This document shows positions 34,174 through 42,384 of a stretch of DNA of 47,398 nucleotides, in pieces. The stretch spans positions 1 to 47,398 of the forward strand of contig NZ_JADDRL010000076.1 in the NCBI RefSeq assembly GCF_021538895.1, written 5' to 3'. The notes below the pieces were generated by a model. That model was not told where the DNA came from and searched no databases. It worked only from the letters and a program-made list of their open reading frames with translations. The stretch is from Streptomyces olivochromogenes. Its GTDB lineage: Bacteria; Actinomycetota; Actinomycetes; Streptomycetales; Streptomycetaceae. A program made the translations under genes and the position numbers. Position 1 is the stretch's first letter. Each line of letters starts with the position of its first letter.

Positions 34174-34647
34174 CTACAGACCCAGGTCACTCAAGCCCGG
34201 GTGGCCATCGGGGCGACGCCCCAGGGGCCAGTGGAACAAGCGCTCCGACTCCTTGATGGGCAGTTCGTTGATGCAGGCGTAACGGTGATGCATCAGCCCG
34301 TCGTCACCGAATTCCCAGTTCTCATTGCCGTACGCGCGAAACCAGTTGCCCGAGTCGTCGTGGTACTCGTAGGCGAACCGCACCGCGATGCGACTGCCGT
34401 CGAAGGCCCACAGCTCCTTGATGAGGCGGTAGTCGAGCTCCCGATTCCACTTCCGGGTGAGGAAGGAGACGATCTCGTCGTAGCCGGTGGCGAACTCCGC
34501 CCGGTTTCGCCACCGAGAGTCCACGGTGTAGGCGAGGGCGACCTTTTCCGGGTCTCGGGAGTTCCAGCCGTCCTCCGCCAGCCGGACCTTCTCCACCGCG
34601 GACTCACGAGTGAACGGGGGGAACGGACGGCGCGGTTCGTGTGTCAT
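34174..34647 (-). CDS. DUF1348 NTF2-like protein
   Basis: A 157-residue protein of the DUF1348 family (nuclear transport factor 2 fold). The family signature is plain: VRLAEDGWNSRDPEKVALAY, WRNRAEF, FLTRKWNRELDYRLIKELWA, RFAYEYHDDSGNWFRAYGNE and MHHRYACINELPI. ATG with AAGGA upstream; an open frame extends to 34794. TetR regulators beside DUF1348 genes are common in actinobacteria. Two copies of the putative TetR site lie upstream, so this is the most likely main target. The reaction is unknown. Confidence 0.92.
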   Translation of the reverse strand: MTHEPRRPFPPFTRESAVEKVRLAEDGWNSRDPEKVALAYTVDSRWRNRAEFATGYDEIVSFLTRKWNRELDYRLIKELWAFDGSRIAVRFAYEYHDDSGNWFRAYGNENWEFGDDGLMHHRYACINELPIKESERLFHWPLGRRPDGHPGLSDLGL

Positions 34648-34739
34648 GTCATTTCCTTCGGTCAGGCTCACGTTCACACCATGAGCAACTGCCACATCCG
34701 CGGCGGCGCCCCAGCCTAACGACGAAGCCACCACCTCGT

Positions 34740-34755
34740 AAGAACGTACGTTCTC
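34740..34755 (-). promoter_or_regulatory. GAGAAC-N4-GTTCTC site 3 (before DUF1348 gene)
   Basis: AAGAAC-GTAC-GTTCTC; its inner 14 bases AGAACGTACGTTCT are a perfect palindrome. About 93 bp upstream of the DUF1348 start. Confidence 0.7.
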
Positions 34756-34773
34756 CGCTTCCAGCACACTAGC

Positions 34774-34789
34774 GAGAACGATGGTTCTC
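34774..34789 (-). promoter_or_regulatory. GAGAAC-N4-GTTCTC site 4 (before DUF1348 gene)
   Basis: GAGAAC-GATG-GTTCTC, exact consensus, 34 bp (about three helical turns) from site 3, allowing cooperative binding. Confidence 0.7.
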
Positions 34790-34843
34790 CGCAAGGGACG
34801 GAGTGGTCGGAAGTCGTCGGCGCTACCACCATGGGCTGCGGGT

Positions 34844-36142
34844 TCAGTGCGCGCAGTGAATGAGGCCGGCTGCCCTCTTGGCCGCCAGGATCCGCCGTAC
34901 GCTCGCCTCGACGTGCGCCCGGAGCGCCGGCTGATCGCGTTCCGCGTTGAGCACCGCCGATGTCATCGCGGGGATGTGGTCGGCATTCACGGTGAGCACG
35001 AGATCCCCACCCGCGCGGAGGAAGGCCAGAGCGCGCTGGGTCGGAGGCATGGACTGCACCGCGGCCGCGTTCCCCAGGTCGTCCGAGATGACGACTCCGT
35101 CGAATCCGAGGTCCTTGCGCAGCGCACCTTCGATGACGACGGGCGAGAAGACCGCCTGGTGCGCGGGATCGATACGGGTGTACGTCGCCAGGGAGACCAT
35201 GACAAACCGAGCGCCGGACGCGATGCCCTCTCGAAAGACGGTGAGGTCTCGGGAATCGCGGCCCACCACGGTATCCGTGACCTGAGGAGTCGTGTCGGTG
35301 TTGCCGCGGACACTGCCCAGGCCGGGGAAGTGCTTGAGGGTGGTCAGCACGCCCGCCTGCTGGAATCCCTGGATGAACGCGGCGCTGTGCCCGGAAACGG
35401 CTTCGGCGGTGTACCCGAACTGCCGGTCATAGCGACCGATGGGGCCATTGGCCCGCCCCATGTCCGAGGAGACGACGTCGGCGACCGGGGCCAGGTCGAG
35501 GTTGATGCCTGCCCCGTGCAGTTCGGCCGCCCAAGCTGCCGCCTGCCGGCGCAGTCGTCGCTCGCTCCAGCTGCCCTGGTCCAGAGCACTCGGAATGTCG
35601 GTGAAGCCTGGCCCGCGCAGCGGCTGCACCTGGCCGCCTTCCTGGTCGGTCGAGATCAGAGGGGCGATGCGATTGTCTCCGACGGTCTGGGCGAGCAGGC
35701 CCACACGCTCTGTCACGGCCTTGATCGCCGACACGCCGGCGCCATTCGGTCCCATGAGGATCACCGAGCCGACGTGGTGGTTGCCCAGGGCGTCCAGGCT
35801 CTGTGCCGTGGTCCCTTCGCTGCCGGGCCTGACCCGCACTCCTGCCACGAACAACTGGCCCACCTTCTGGGCGGGCGACATCCGCGAGCGGATCCGGTCG
35901 AGGCAGGTCGCCGTCGATCGCCTGGGGGCTGCCGAGGGAGGCCTGGTCCCCTGTTCGGCCTGCGTGTTGCCCTGTTGCGACTCCGCCCCGGTCATGTTCG
36001 GAGCGGAGTCGACTGCCGAGTCAGTCCCGCCACCGCAGCCGGAGAGGAACGCTGCGCAGGCAGCTGCCAGAACGACGAACCGAGAAGCTGTGGACCGTGT
36101 CCTCCGGCCGTCTCGGCGAATGGGATCCGTTGCCCGTGCCAT
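34844..36142 (-). CDS. GH3 family lipoprotein (NagZ-related)
   Basis: A 432-residue GH3 N-terminal-domain hydrolase, related to beta-N-acetylhexosaminidases that act on peptidoglycan or chitin sugars. It has a lipoprotein signal (hydrophobic FVVLAAACAAFLSGC, lipobox LSGC), so it is tethered outside the membrane. It has KHFPGLG and the nucleophile segment VVISDDLG. NagZ enzymes have KHFPGHG and a nearby catalytic His; here the segment reads GNTDTTPQV with no His, as I recall for a subgroup of Streptomyces proteins, so the acid/base may differ. ATG with GGAGG upstream. Confidence 0.9.
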   Translation of the reverse strand: MARATDPIRRDGRRTRSTASRFVVLAAACAAFLSGCGGGTDSAVDSAPNMTGAESQQGNTQAEQGTRPPSAAPRRSTATCLDRIRSRMSPAQKVGQLFVAGVRVRPGSEGTTAQSLDALGNHHVGSVILMGPNGAGVSAIKAVTERVGLLAQTVGDNRIAPLISTDQEGGQVQPLRGPGFTDIPSALDQGSWSERRLRRQAAAWAAELHGAGINLDLAPVADVVSSDMGRANGPIGRYDRQFGYTAEAVSGHSAAFIQGFQQAGVLTTLKHFPGLGSVRGNTDTTPQVTDTVVGRDSRDLTVFREGIASGARFVMVSLATYTRIDPAHQAVFSPVVIEGALRKDLGFDGVVISDDLGNAAAVQSMPPTQRALAFLRAGGDLVLTVNADHIPAMTSAVLNAERDQPALRAHVEASVRRILAAKRAAGLIHCAH

Positions 36143-36163
36143 GGTGTCACCCCTCCAGTGGTT

Positions 36164-36188
36164 GAACCCGGGGAGTCAACCCGGGTTC
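36164..36188 (-). promoter_or_regulatory. Inverted repeat in GH3 gene leader
   Basis: GAACCCGGG and CCCGGGTTC, perfect 9-bp arms 7 bp apart, starting about 20 bp upstream of the GH3 start and close to its ribosome binding site. Could be an operator or an RNA hairpin limiting translation. Confidence 0.5.
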
Positions 36189-36510
36189 CGCTTTCTCCGG
36201 GTGAGTGGCACGGGAGGCAGGAAGAGTTCGCGGGGCCTTGCGTGACATGAGCCACAAGGGCAAGGCAGGCGACTCTCCGGGATGCTTGTCACATCCCTCG
36301 GCACCTTCATCCCCTTGGCAACTGGTCGACTGGTGTGGAAAGTTGACCGTCACCAGCCCATCCCGCTGGTCGTGAAGGTAGGACACCTTTCCTCCTCTTC
36401 CCCGGCAGGATCAAGGGTGAGCGTGAGCCTCCAGGTGGCTCGGCGGCATAGGTCAACGGCTACTCATTTCCCGGCCCGGCCATGGGCACACGGGCAATGC
36501 GCTACCTTAG

Positions 36511-36526
36511 GAGAACGTTGGTTCTC
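36511..36526 (+). promoter_or_regulatory. GAGAAC-N4-GTTCTC site 5 (before lysR)
   Basis: GAGAAC-GTTG-GTTCTC, exact consensus (7-bp arms with flanking G/C), 17 bp before the lysR start, where a bound repressor would block transcription. Confidence 0.7.
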
Positions 36527-36543
36527 CCCGAAGGGTTCCGGCC

Positions 36544-37410
36544 ATGAAACATGGAACAGATCTCGGCATCCTCCGCACTTTCCTGTGCGTCTACCGATCC
36601 GGGGGCGTTGCCAAAGCCGCAGTCCTGCTCGGCCTGTCACAGCCCGCCGTCTCGCGTCACCTGAAGACGCTGGAAGGCATCATGGGGCGGCCTCTCTTCG
36701 ACCGGCTGGGGAGAGGGGTCGCCCCGACGCAGGCAGGAGTTCTCCTCGCCAATCAGATCGCCGCTCACCTCGATGCCCTGGAAGGCGCGATGGACGCGCT
36801 GCCTCCACCCAGCGCCACTGCCCCTGTACTGCTGGGCGCGCCAAGCGATCTGCTCTCGGTCCATGTACTGCCCAAGCTGACCCCGCTGCTGGCACGCGGT
36901 GTCGACGTGCACTGCCGCATCGGCCTGTCTCCCGAGCTCGCCCAGACTCTCCTGCACGACGAGTTGGATCTCGTCGTGGTGACGAAGATCGAGCAGGCCC
37001 CCACCAAGCAGCTCCACCTGCGGCACCTGCGCGAGGAGGAGTTCGTACTGGTCGGCCGGGCCGGAGAAGCCCCGTACGTGCCGGAGACCGACACGCGTCG
37101 CTTCATCGGCTACTCCCCCACCATGCCGATGGCCCGGCGCTATTTCCGCACGTGCTGGGGCATACAGCCGCCGGCACCGGCTCTGACGGTCGCCGATCTT
37201 CGCACCGTGGTGGCTGCCGTCGCAGCGGGGACCGGTCTGAGCGTCGTACCCCGCTATCTCGCGCAGGAGGCGCTGGACGACGGCAGGCTGAGTCTGCTGC
37301 ACACGCCGGTCGCCCCCGTCAGCAACTCGATATACCTGGCCACGCGACGGGGACGCGAGCATCTGCCGCAGATCAAGGCCGCGTTCGAGTTGCTCTGCCC
37401 GGCGATCTGA
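36544..37410 (+). CDS. LysR family transcriptional regulator
   Basis: A 288-residue LysR protein: helix-turn-helix KAAVLLGLSQPAVSRHLKTL, then LFDRLGRGVAPTQAGVLL, then an effector domain with GAPSDLLSVHVLPKLTPLL and TVADLRTVVAAVAAGTGLSV. ATG start. A decayed paralogue with related upstream sequence lies at 9441. A copy of the putative TetR site lies right before it, so it may be under TetR control. Its own targets are not evident. Confidence 0.93.
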   Translation: MKHGTDLGILRTFLCVYRSGGVAKAAVLLGLSQPAVSRHLKTLEGIMGRPLFDRLGRGVAPTQAGVLLANQIAAHLDALEGAMDALPPPSATAPVLLGAPSDLLSVHVLPKLTPLLARGVDVHCRIGLSPELAQTLLHDELDLVVVTKIEQAPTKQLHLRHLREEEFVLVGRAGEAPYVPETDTRRFIGYSPTMPMARRYFRTCWGIQPPAPALTVADLRTVVAAVAAGTGLSVVPRYLAQEALDDGRLSLLHTPVAPVSNSIYLATRRGREHLPQIKAAFELLCPAI

Positions 37411-37463
37411 CCGAACGGATGCGGAGTCGGTCGACGCGAGGCGACATGCGGGCAGGCTGAAAT

Positions 37464-37483
37464 CCCCGCCCCATTTGGCGGGG
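37464..37483 (+). terminator. Terminator after lysR
   Basis: CCCCGCC-CCATTT-GGCGGGG, a 7-bp perfect stem 53 bp after the lysR stop. The roughly 215 bp after it up to the next gene show nothing recognisable. Confidence 0.7.
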
Positions 37484-37698
37484 AGCACGTCAAGTTCTCC
37501 GACTGTTCGAGGCGGCGCGGGCAACGCGCCTCGACCGCACCGGCCGCGCCGCCCGGCAGGTGCGGACGGCGCGGCCTTTGGTCGGTCGTACAGCGGTGCC
37601 AGACAGGGCTAGGAATCGGCGGCGGCCAGTGCCGAAGCGGCGGGCGCGATGCCGGTCGTCCTGCCGCGGCCCGCCAGCGGCACCAGGGATCGACCAGG

Positions 37699-38076
37699 TC
37701 ATCCTGCGCCCACCGGCGTAGCGTGCGGGTACACGAACACGGGTGGGGCGAACGGGGGGTCCGGGGCCTCACTGCACACGTGGTGTCCCTGAGAAGCCAG
37801 CACACCGGCCACTGCCGCAGTCAGAACCCCGACGCTGTACGCCAGTCCGACGCCCTCGTCGCCGTATGCCCCATACAGGCTCTCGTCGGGCACGTTCCAC
37901 GTCAGAACCAGGCAGTCCTCGGTCACGCTCAGGTCGACGCCGTCCGGCCCACACGTTCGTTGCGCTTCGTCGGCCAAGTGCACAGGGATGCCGACACGGT
38001 TCAGATCCGACCATACCCGTGAGGCCAAATCGGCGAGTGAATGGCCGGCGATTGACTCAAACGCCGCTGTGATCAC
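37699..38076 (-). CDS. Hypothetical protein
   Basis: A 125-residue protein with coherent codon use and a mixed alpha/beta look (SRVWSDLNRVGIPVHLADEA, then DCLVLTWNVPD, then GLAYSVGVLTAAVAGVLASQ, one possible membrane-facing helix). GTG start; no strong ribosome binding site. I do not recognise a family. It stands alone between the lysR terminator and the dehydrogenase gene. Confidence 0.65.
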   Translation of the reverse strand: MITAAFESIAGHSLADLASRVWSDLNRVGIPVHLADEAQRTCGPDGVDLSVTEDCLVLTWNVPDESLYGAYGDEGVGLAYSVGVLTAAVAGVLASQGHHVCSEAPDPPFAPPVFVYPHATPVGAG

Positions 38077-38318
38077 GAAAGCACACTAGCGTCGCCGCCA
38101 CGTGACATGTGCTCTGCAGCGCGGCCCAAGCCCCTTGCATTTTCTGATGGTTGAAGATCGCTGACGTCGTGGCTCACCCCGTGCCCCATGGGCTTGGCTG
38201 GCAGTCAATCGCGCAGCTTGCGCCACAGCGCCCTGCGTTCGAGCCATATGTACGAGCGAGCGGCCATGTCGCCGTCCTGCCGACAGGCGGTCGTAAGTTC
38301 ACTGCACAGGAGAAACAC

Positions 38319-39737
38319 ATGTCCAGCTTGCGGAGCCGGATCACCGGCGGGCAGCAGGCTCCAGCCAACCCCGACGGCCCTGCGGCCGCCCACCACACCG
38401 CCGTGCGTGCGGTGAGCACCGCTCACCAGGCCTTCGAGTCCTGGTCGACCCGGCCTCCCGCGGAACGCAGCGCGATCCTGCTGCAGGCAGCCCAGTTGCT
38501 GATCATGCGCACCGGCCAGGTCGTCGACACGATGGCCGCGGAGCTCCGAGCCGCGGGGCAGTGGTCCATGTTCAACGCGAGGACGGCTGCTCAGATCCTG
38601 ATCGACGCATCGGCCGCGGTCGCACAGCCGAATGGCCAGGTCTTACCCACGCCCACCTTCGGGGCGGTCTCCCTGCAGATCCGTGTGCCTCTGGGAGTGA
38701 TCGCGGCCATCACGCCCCCGTATGCTCCGCTCGTCCTGGGAGCTCGCGCCATAGCTCTGCCACTGGCTATGGGCAACGCCGTCGTTCTCAAGCCCGGTCA
38801 GGAGACGCCCCTGTCCGGCGGCGTGCTGCTCCGCGAAGTACTCACCGAGGCAGGCCTTCCCGAAGGTGTGCTCGGTGTCGTCGCCCCTGACCGCGACGAC
38901 GACACCGACGTGATCTCCGCGCTCGTCACCGACCCACGGGTGCGTGCCGTGCACTTCACCGGCTCAACTTCCGCGGGCCGCAAGGTCGCTGTGGAGGCGG
39001 CCCGGCACCTCAAGCCGTCCGTCCTCGAACTCGGCGGAAAGAACTCCCTGCTCGTCCCGGGCGACGCCAACCTCGACTACGCGGTGGACGCCGCGCTCGT
39101 CAGCTCGTTCCTGAACGCCGGACATGGCTGCTGGAGCACCGAGCGCATCATCATCGACCGCACTGTGGCCGATGACTTCCTGTCCCGATTCGCCGACAAG
39201 GTCACGGCCCTCCCCCTCGGCGGGCCCACCTGGCCGGCCGAGGCCACCGGCACCATGGCCGACTCCCGCACCGCACAGCGCGTCGCGGCGTTGATCGCCG
39301 ACGCCCTCGGCAAGGGCGCCACCGCAGTGACCGGCACAGGCACGGTCCAGGCGGACGGTATCTCCATGGCGCCGGTCGTACTCACCGATGTCACTCCGCA
39401 CATGGACATCTGGACCCAGGAAGTCTCCGGCCCCGTCGTCGCGGTCCATACGGTCGACAACGCGCAGGAAGCCGTCGCTCTCGCCGCCACGCCACCGCAC
39501 GGGTTGACCGCGGGCATCATCACCGATGACTGGGCGGTCGGCCTGAGCATCGCACAAAGGCTCGCGGCAAGCGCCGTTCATGTGAACAACCGCGGCGTCC
39601 CCGCCGAGCTCGCCGCCCCTTTCGGAAGCATCACCGACTCCGGACTCGGCCGCTTCGCGGACCGGGCAATCGACTGCTTCACCGAGACACGATGGGTCAC
39701 CGCGGGCGTCGAAGGCCGACCCGAATTCCCCCTGTGA
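38319..39737 (+). CDS. Aldehyde dehydrogenase
   Basis: A 472-residue NAD(P)-dependent aldehyde dehydrogenase, close to the benzaldehyde/salicylaldehyde branch by feel. It has cofactor segment HFTGSTSAGRKV, catalytic Glu in LELGGKN and catalytic Cys in FLNAGHGCWSTERI. ATG with AGGAG 6 nt upstream. It is followed 72 bp later by a GMC alcohol oxidoreductase, so the pair would oxidise an alcohol to an aldehyde and then an acid, as betA-betB do for choline. The substrate is unknown. Confidence 0.94.
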   Translation: MSSLRSRITGGQQAPANPDGPAAAHHTAVRAVSTAHQAFESWSTRPPAERSAILLQAAQLLIMRTGQVVDTMAAELRAAGQWSMFNARTAAQILIDASAAVAQPNGQVLPTPTFGAVSLQIRVPLGVIAAITPPYAPLVLGARAIALPLAMGNAVVLKPGQETPLSGGVLLREVLTEAGLPEGVLGVVAPDRDDDTDVISALVTDPRVRAVHFTGSTSAGRKVAVEAARHLKPSVLELGGKNSLLVPGDANLDYAVDAALVSSFLNAGHGCWSTERIIIDRTVADDFLSRFADKVTALPLGGPTWPAEATGTMADSRTAQRVAALIADALGKGATAVTGTGTVQADGISMAPVVLTDVTPHMDIWTQEVSGPVVAVHTVDNAQEAVALAATPPHGLTAGIITDDWAVGLSIAQRLAASAVHVNNRGVPAELAAPFGSITDSGLGRFADRAIDCFTETRWVTAGVEGRPEFPL

Positions 39738-39809
39738 CCTGTGTCCCCGCATGTCCCTCTGCGAGGCGCGCTCCACTGCGGGACAACGTTGCCATTGAAA
39801 GGATTTCCC

Positions 39810-41249
39810 GTGCGAACAGTCATCGTGGGGGCCGGGTCCGCCGGCCTCATCTGTGCCTGGAGGCTCAGCGCAGACCCGAGTCATGAGGTCGTTCTCGTGG
39901 ACGCGGGCATCGACCCCGGCCCTGACGTACCGCCGGAGTTGCGGACGGACATCCTCCTGCCGCCCGAGTACTACTGGCAGTACACCGACCAGGACACAGG
40001 GAACTTCCTGCCCCGGGGCAAGGTCTTCGGCGGTTGCTCAGCGGTCAACGCGGCAGCCGCGGTCCGCGGTCACCCGTGGTGCTTCGACGCCTGGGGGTCC
40101 GAGCAGTGGTCCTTCGACGCCTGTCTGCCGGCCTTTCGCGCGCTGGAGGCCGACCAGCAGTTCGGGCAGGAGGAGTACCACGGCTCCGACGGTCCCATAC
40201 CGATCACCCGGTACGAACAGAGCGCGTTCGACCTCGCGTTCCAGGAGGTCTACCGGCGCAGCGGCTATCACCCGGTGGCCGACCACAACGCTCCCGGAGC
40301 CCTGGGGTTCGGCCCCTTCCCCACCAACCGCGTCGACGGCGTGCGGATGAGCACCCTGGTCACCGTGCTGCCCGAGGTCAGTACCCGGCCCAATGTGGAA
40401 CTGCGCGCGAGCAGCGAGGTCCTGCGGGTTCTGATCAGCGACGGCGCGGCCCATGGAGTGGTCCTGCGCGACACTCATGGTGAGCACACCGTCGAGGCCG
40501 ACCAGGTCATCCTGTCCGCGGGAACGTTCGGGACCCCGGAAATCTTGTTCCACTCCGGTGTCGGTCCGGCCGACGACCTGCGCAAGGCGGGCCTGCCCGT
40601 AGTCGCCCACGCACCACAGCTGGGCACGAACCTGGCCGACCACCCCTTGTTCCAGATGAACGTCAAGGTCACCGACCCCTCCGAACCGCCCATGCCGGGC
40701 GGACAAGGCACGTTGCTCACGTACGAGTTGCCGGGCGAACGCCATCCGCAGGGCCAGATATTCGCCTATCACGCTCCCTTCTTCGACCCCACCGCCGAGC
40801 CCGACACCGCCGCGGTGGCAGCCTCGCTGCAAACACCCGAAAGCCGGGGTCACCTCACGCTGGGGCGCCACAGGGCCCGGGTTCACATGAACTTCCTGTC
40901 GACGCCTCTCGACCGTGCACGGGCGGCCGACGTCGTCGCCACGGCCGGCGACATCATCGACGACCTGGCCGCCCAGGGACGGGTCGAGCTCCCCGACACG
41001 CCGTGGTGGCGCAGCGAGGACCTCGAACACGTCTGTCGCGCACACGTCCTGCCCTACCACCACGCGGTGGGCACCTGCCGGATGGGGCGCGACAGTGACA
41101 GCGTCGTGGACGAACACCTGCGGGTGAGGGGTGTTGACCAGCTGATGGTGGCCGACGCCTCCATCATGCCGACCATTCCACGCGCCCACACCAACCTCGC
41201 CACGATGATGATCGGCTACCGGGCAGCCGACTTCGCGGGCCAGGAGTAG
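39810..41249 (+). CDS. GMC family FAD-dependent oxidoreductase
   Basis: A 479-residue GMC oxidoreductase. FAD-binding VRTVIVGAGSAGLICAW at the start, the GMC signature region (GKVFGGCSAVNAAAAVRG), and the C-terminal HAVGTCRMGRDSDSVVDEHL with the active-site His, then NLATMMIGYRAADF. The GTG at 39810 is chosen for AAGGA upstream and because the Rossmann motif follows at once. Forms an operon with the aldehyde dehydrogenase; terminator follows. Confidence 0.93.
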   Translation: MRTVIVGAGSAGLICAWRLSADPSHEVVLVDAGIDPGPDVPPELRTDILLPPEYYWQYTDQDTGNFLPRGKVFGGCSAVNAAAAVRGHPWCFDAWGSEQWSFDACLPAFRALEADQQFGQEEYHGSDGPIPITRYEQSAFDLAFQEVYRRSGYHPVADHNAPGALGFGPFPTNRVDGVRMSTLVTVLPEVSTRPNVELRASSEVLRVLISDGAAHGVVLRDTHGEHTVEADQVILSAGTFGTPEILFHSGVGPADDLRKAGLPVVAHAPQLGTNLADHPLFQMNVKVTDPSEPPMPGGQGTLLTYELPGERHPQGQIFAYHAPFFDPTAEPDTAAVAASLQTPESRGHLTLGRHRARVHMNFLSTPLDRARAADVVATAGDIIDDLAAQGRVELPDTPWWRSEDLEHVCRAHVLPYHHAVGTCRMGRDSDSVVDEHLRVRGVDQLMVADASIMPTIPRAHTNLATMMIGYRAADFAGQE

Positions 41250-41282
41250 GCCCACCGTATGGGTTAGTCCCATGCCAAGGGG

Positions 41283-41312
41283 TGCCCCAGGACAGCACAC
41301 GCTCTTGGGGCA
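41283..41312 (+). terminator. Terminator after GMC gene
   Basis: TGCCCCA and TGGGGCA, 7-bp perfect stem about 34 bp beyond the stop codon, with a 16-nt loop that can pair further. Confidence 0.65.
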
Positions 41313-41527
41313 TTCCTGTACGGCGGACCGGCTCGGGCGACCGGACCTAGAGGCAATGACGTTTGCTTGGGTGTATCCGCCGTGCCGGGCTTGGATTAGC
41401 TCTCGCCGACTGCCTCACCGGGAAGTCGGCCCGGGGACCATCCGCTGTCCGTGCCCACCGCTCAGCCCACGGCGCGACACTGACTGATCCAATGGCACTT
41501 ACTCACTGGTAACGGACCCGAGTCGCG
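41313..41527. other. Upstream flank of csp copy 2
   Basis: No gene. From about 41430 it resembles the flank of copy 1 at lower identity. Confidence 0.5.
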
Positions 41528-41566
41528 GTGTAACGTCACTCCCAGATGTCGTGGTTCGCAGTACCT

Positions 41567-41586
41567 GCCCGCGCTGTTGCGCGGGC
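41567..41586 (+). promoter_or_regulatory. Hairpin in csp copy 2 leader (upper)
   Basis: Same terminator-like hairpin as at 7032, GCCCGCGC-TGTT-GCGCGGGC then GTTTTG. Confidence 0.6.
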
Positions 41587-41626
41587 GTTTTGCTGTGCAG
41601 TGCCCGAGGACCAGGACGACCACCTC

Positions 41627-41649
41627 CGGGTCCGCGCGGTGCGGACCCG
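41627..41649 (+). promoter_or_regulatory. Hairpin in csp copy 2 leader (lower)
   Basis: Same 9-bp hairpin as at 7092, just before the ribosome binding site. Confidence 0.55.
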
Positions 41650-41671
41650 CCATCGATTGGAAGGCACAGAC

Positions 41672-41875
41672 ATGGCCAGCGGTACCGTCAAGTGGTTCAA
41701 CGCCGAAAAGGGCTTCGGCTTCATCGCGCAGGACGGAGGCGGCCCCGACGTCTTCGCGCACTACTCCAACATCAACGCCAGCGGCTTCCGCGAGCTCCAG
41801 GAAGGCCAGGCCGTCACCTTCGACATCACCCAGGGCCAGAAGGGCCCCCAGGCGGAGAACATCACCCCCGCCTAA
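41672..41875 (+). CDS. Cold-shock protein (CspA family), copy 2
   Basis: Same 67-residue cold-shock protein as at 7137-7340, from identical DNA. RNP1 KGFGFIAQ and RNP2 DVFAHYSNI are intact. Same ATG and GGAAGG. Because coding region, leader and terminator are all identical while the flanks have diverged, the two loci are probably kept alike by gene conversion or arose by two events. Confidence 0.97.
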   Translation: MASGTVKWFNAEKGFGFIAQDGGGPDVFAHYSNINASGFRELQEGQAVTFDITQGQKGPQAENITPA

Positions 41876-41889
41876 TCGAATACCGCAGA

Positions 41890-41934
41890 CGATGCACGGT
41901 GCCCAAGCGCCCACGCCAACGGCACCGTGCATCG
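41890..41934 (+). terminator. Terminator of csp copy 2
   Basis: Same 14-bp stem as at 7355-7399. Confidence 0.8.
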
Positions 41935-41952
41935 CGGCACACCAACCGGCCC

Positions 41953-42384
41953 CGTTCAGCCAGCCGGAGCAGAGCGCGGAGTGAGACTCCGACTCCACCG
42001 AATCCGTCTTGCCGCTGCCCCGCCGCCCGCCCTGTCGCCTGGGCCCGGCAACTCCACCCGGAGGCCGCGTCGTACCAGTAGCGGCACGAGCCCGCGCCCG
42101 ACCCCGCCGCCGCTCTCCCGCTCTCCGCCCCTGGCGAGCCGCCAGTTCTTCGGTGTCGCGTCGCGGAAGTTTTGGTATGCGCACTGCTTGAGCCGGTGGA
42201 GGTTGGCTTCGGCGACGCTGGAGAAGTCGTAATCGGCCCGGTCGTCACTTCATGTGCACCGTCAGTCATCCACGATCGGCCGGAGCACAACTCGCGCACC
42301 TTGCCCAATCTGCATGAAAATGGAGATAGTCTCAGCTTCCGGACGTCGTGTTTCCCAGCAACTGGCCGGACCGGAAGGAGCGGC
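41953..42384. other. Diverged csp flank and a short coding-like remnant
   Basis: The first ~110 bp resemble the flank of copy 1. On the minus strand around 42131-42243 a frame reads DYDFSSVAEANLHRLKQCAY then QNFRDATPKNWRLAR, which looks like a piece of a real protein without start or continuation; I do not recognise it. Confidence 0.35.

Larger units (their letters stand above)
36143..36543. other. Intergenic region between GH3 and lysR genes
   Basis: Holds the GH3 leader hairpin (36164-36188), a segment shared with the region before the lysR pseudogene (36311-36346), and the site at 36511. Confidence 0.6.
41528..41952 (+). repeat. Cold-shock locus duplication, copy 2
   Basis: Identical to 6993-7417 over 425 bp; direct orientation. 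Flanks on both sides are related but diverged. Confidence 0.95.

Noticed and set aside
6993..41952. The csp repeats as ends of a composite transposon
   Set aside because: The repeats carry a normal cold-shock gene, no transposase or terminal inverted repeats, and their flanks are themselves related.
42172..42384. N-terminal extension of the secreted peptidoglycan-binding-like protein
   Set aside because: The signal peptide begins at 42385 with a strong ribosome binding site; the upstream frame is non-coding.
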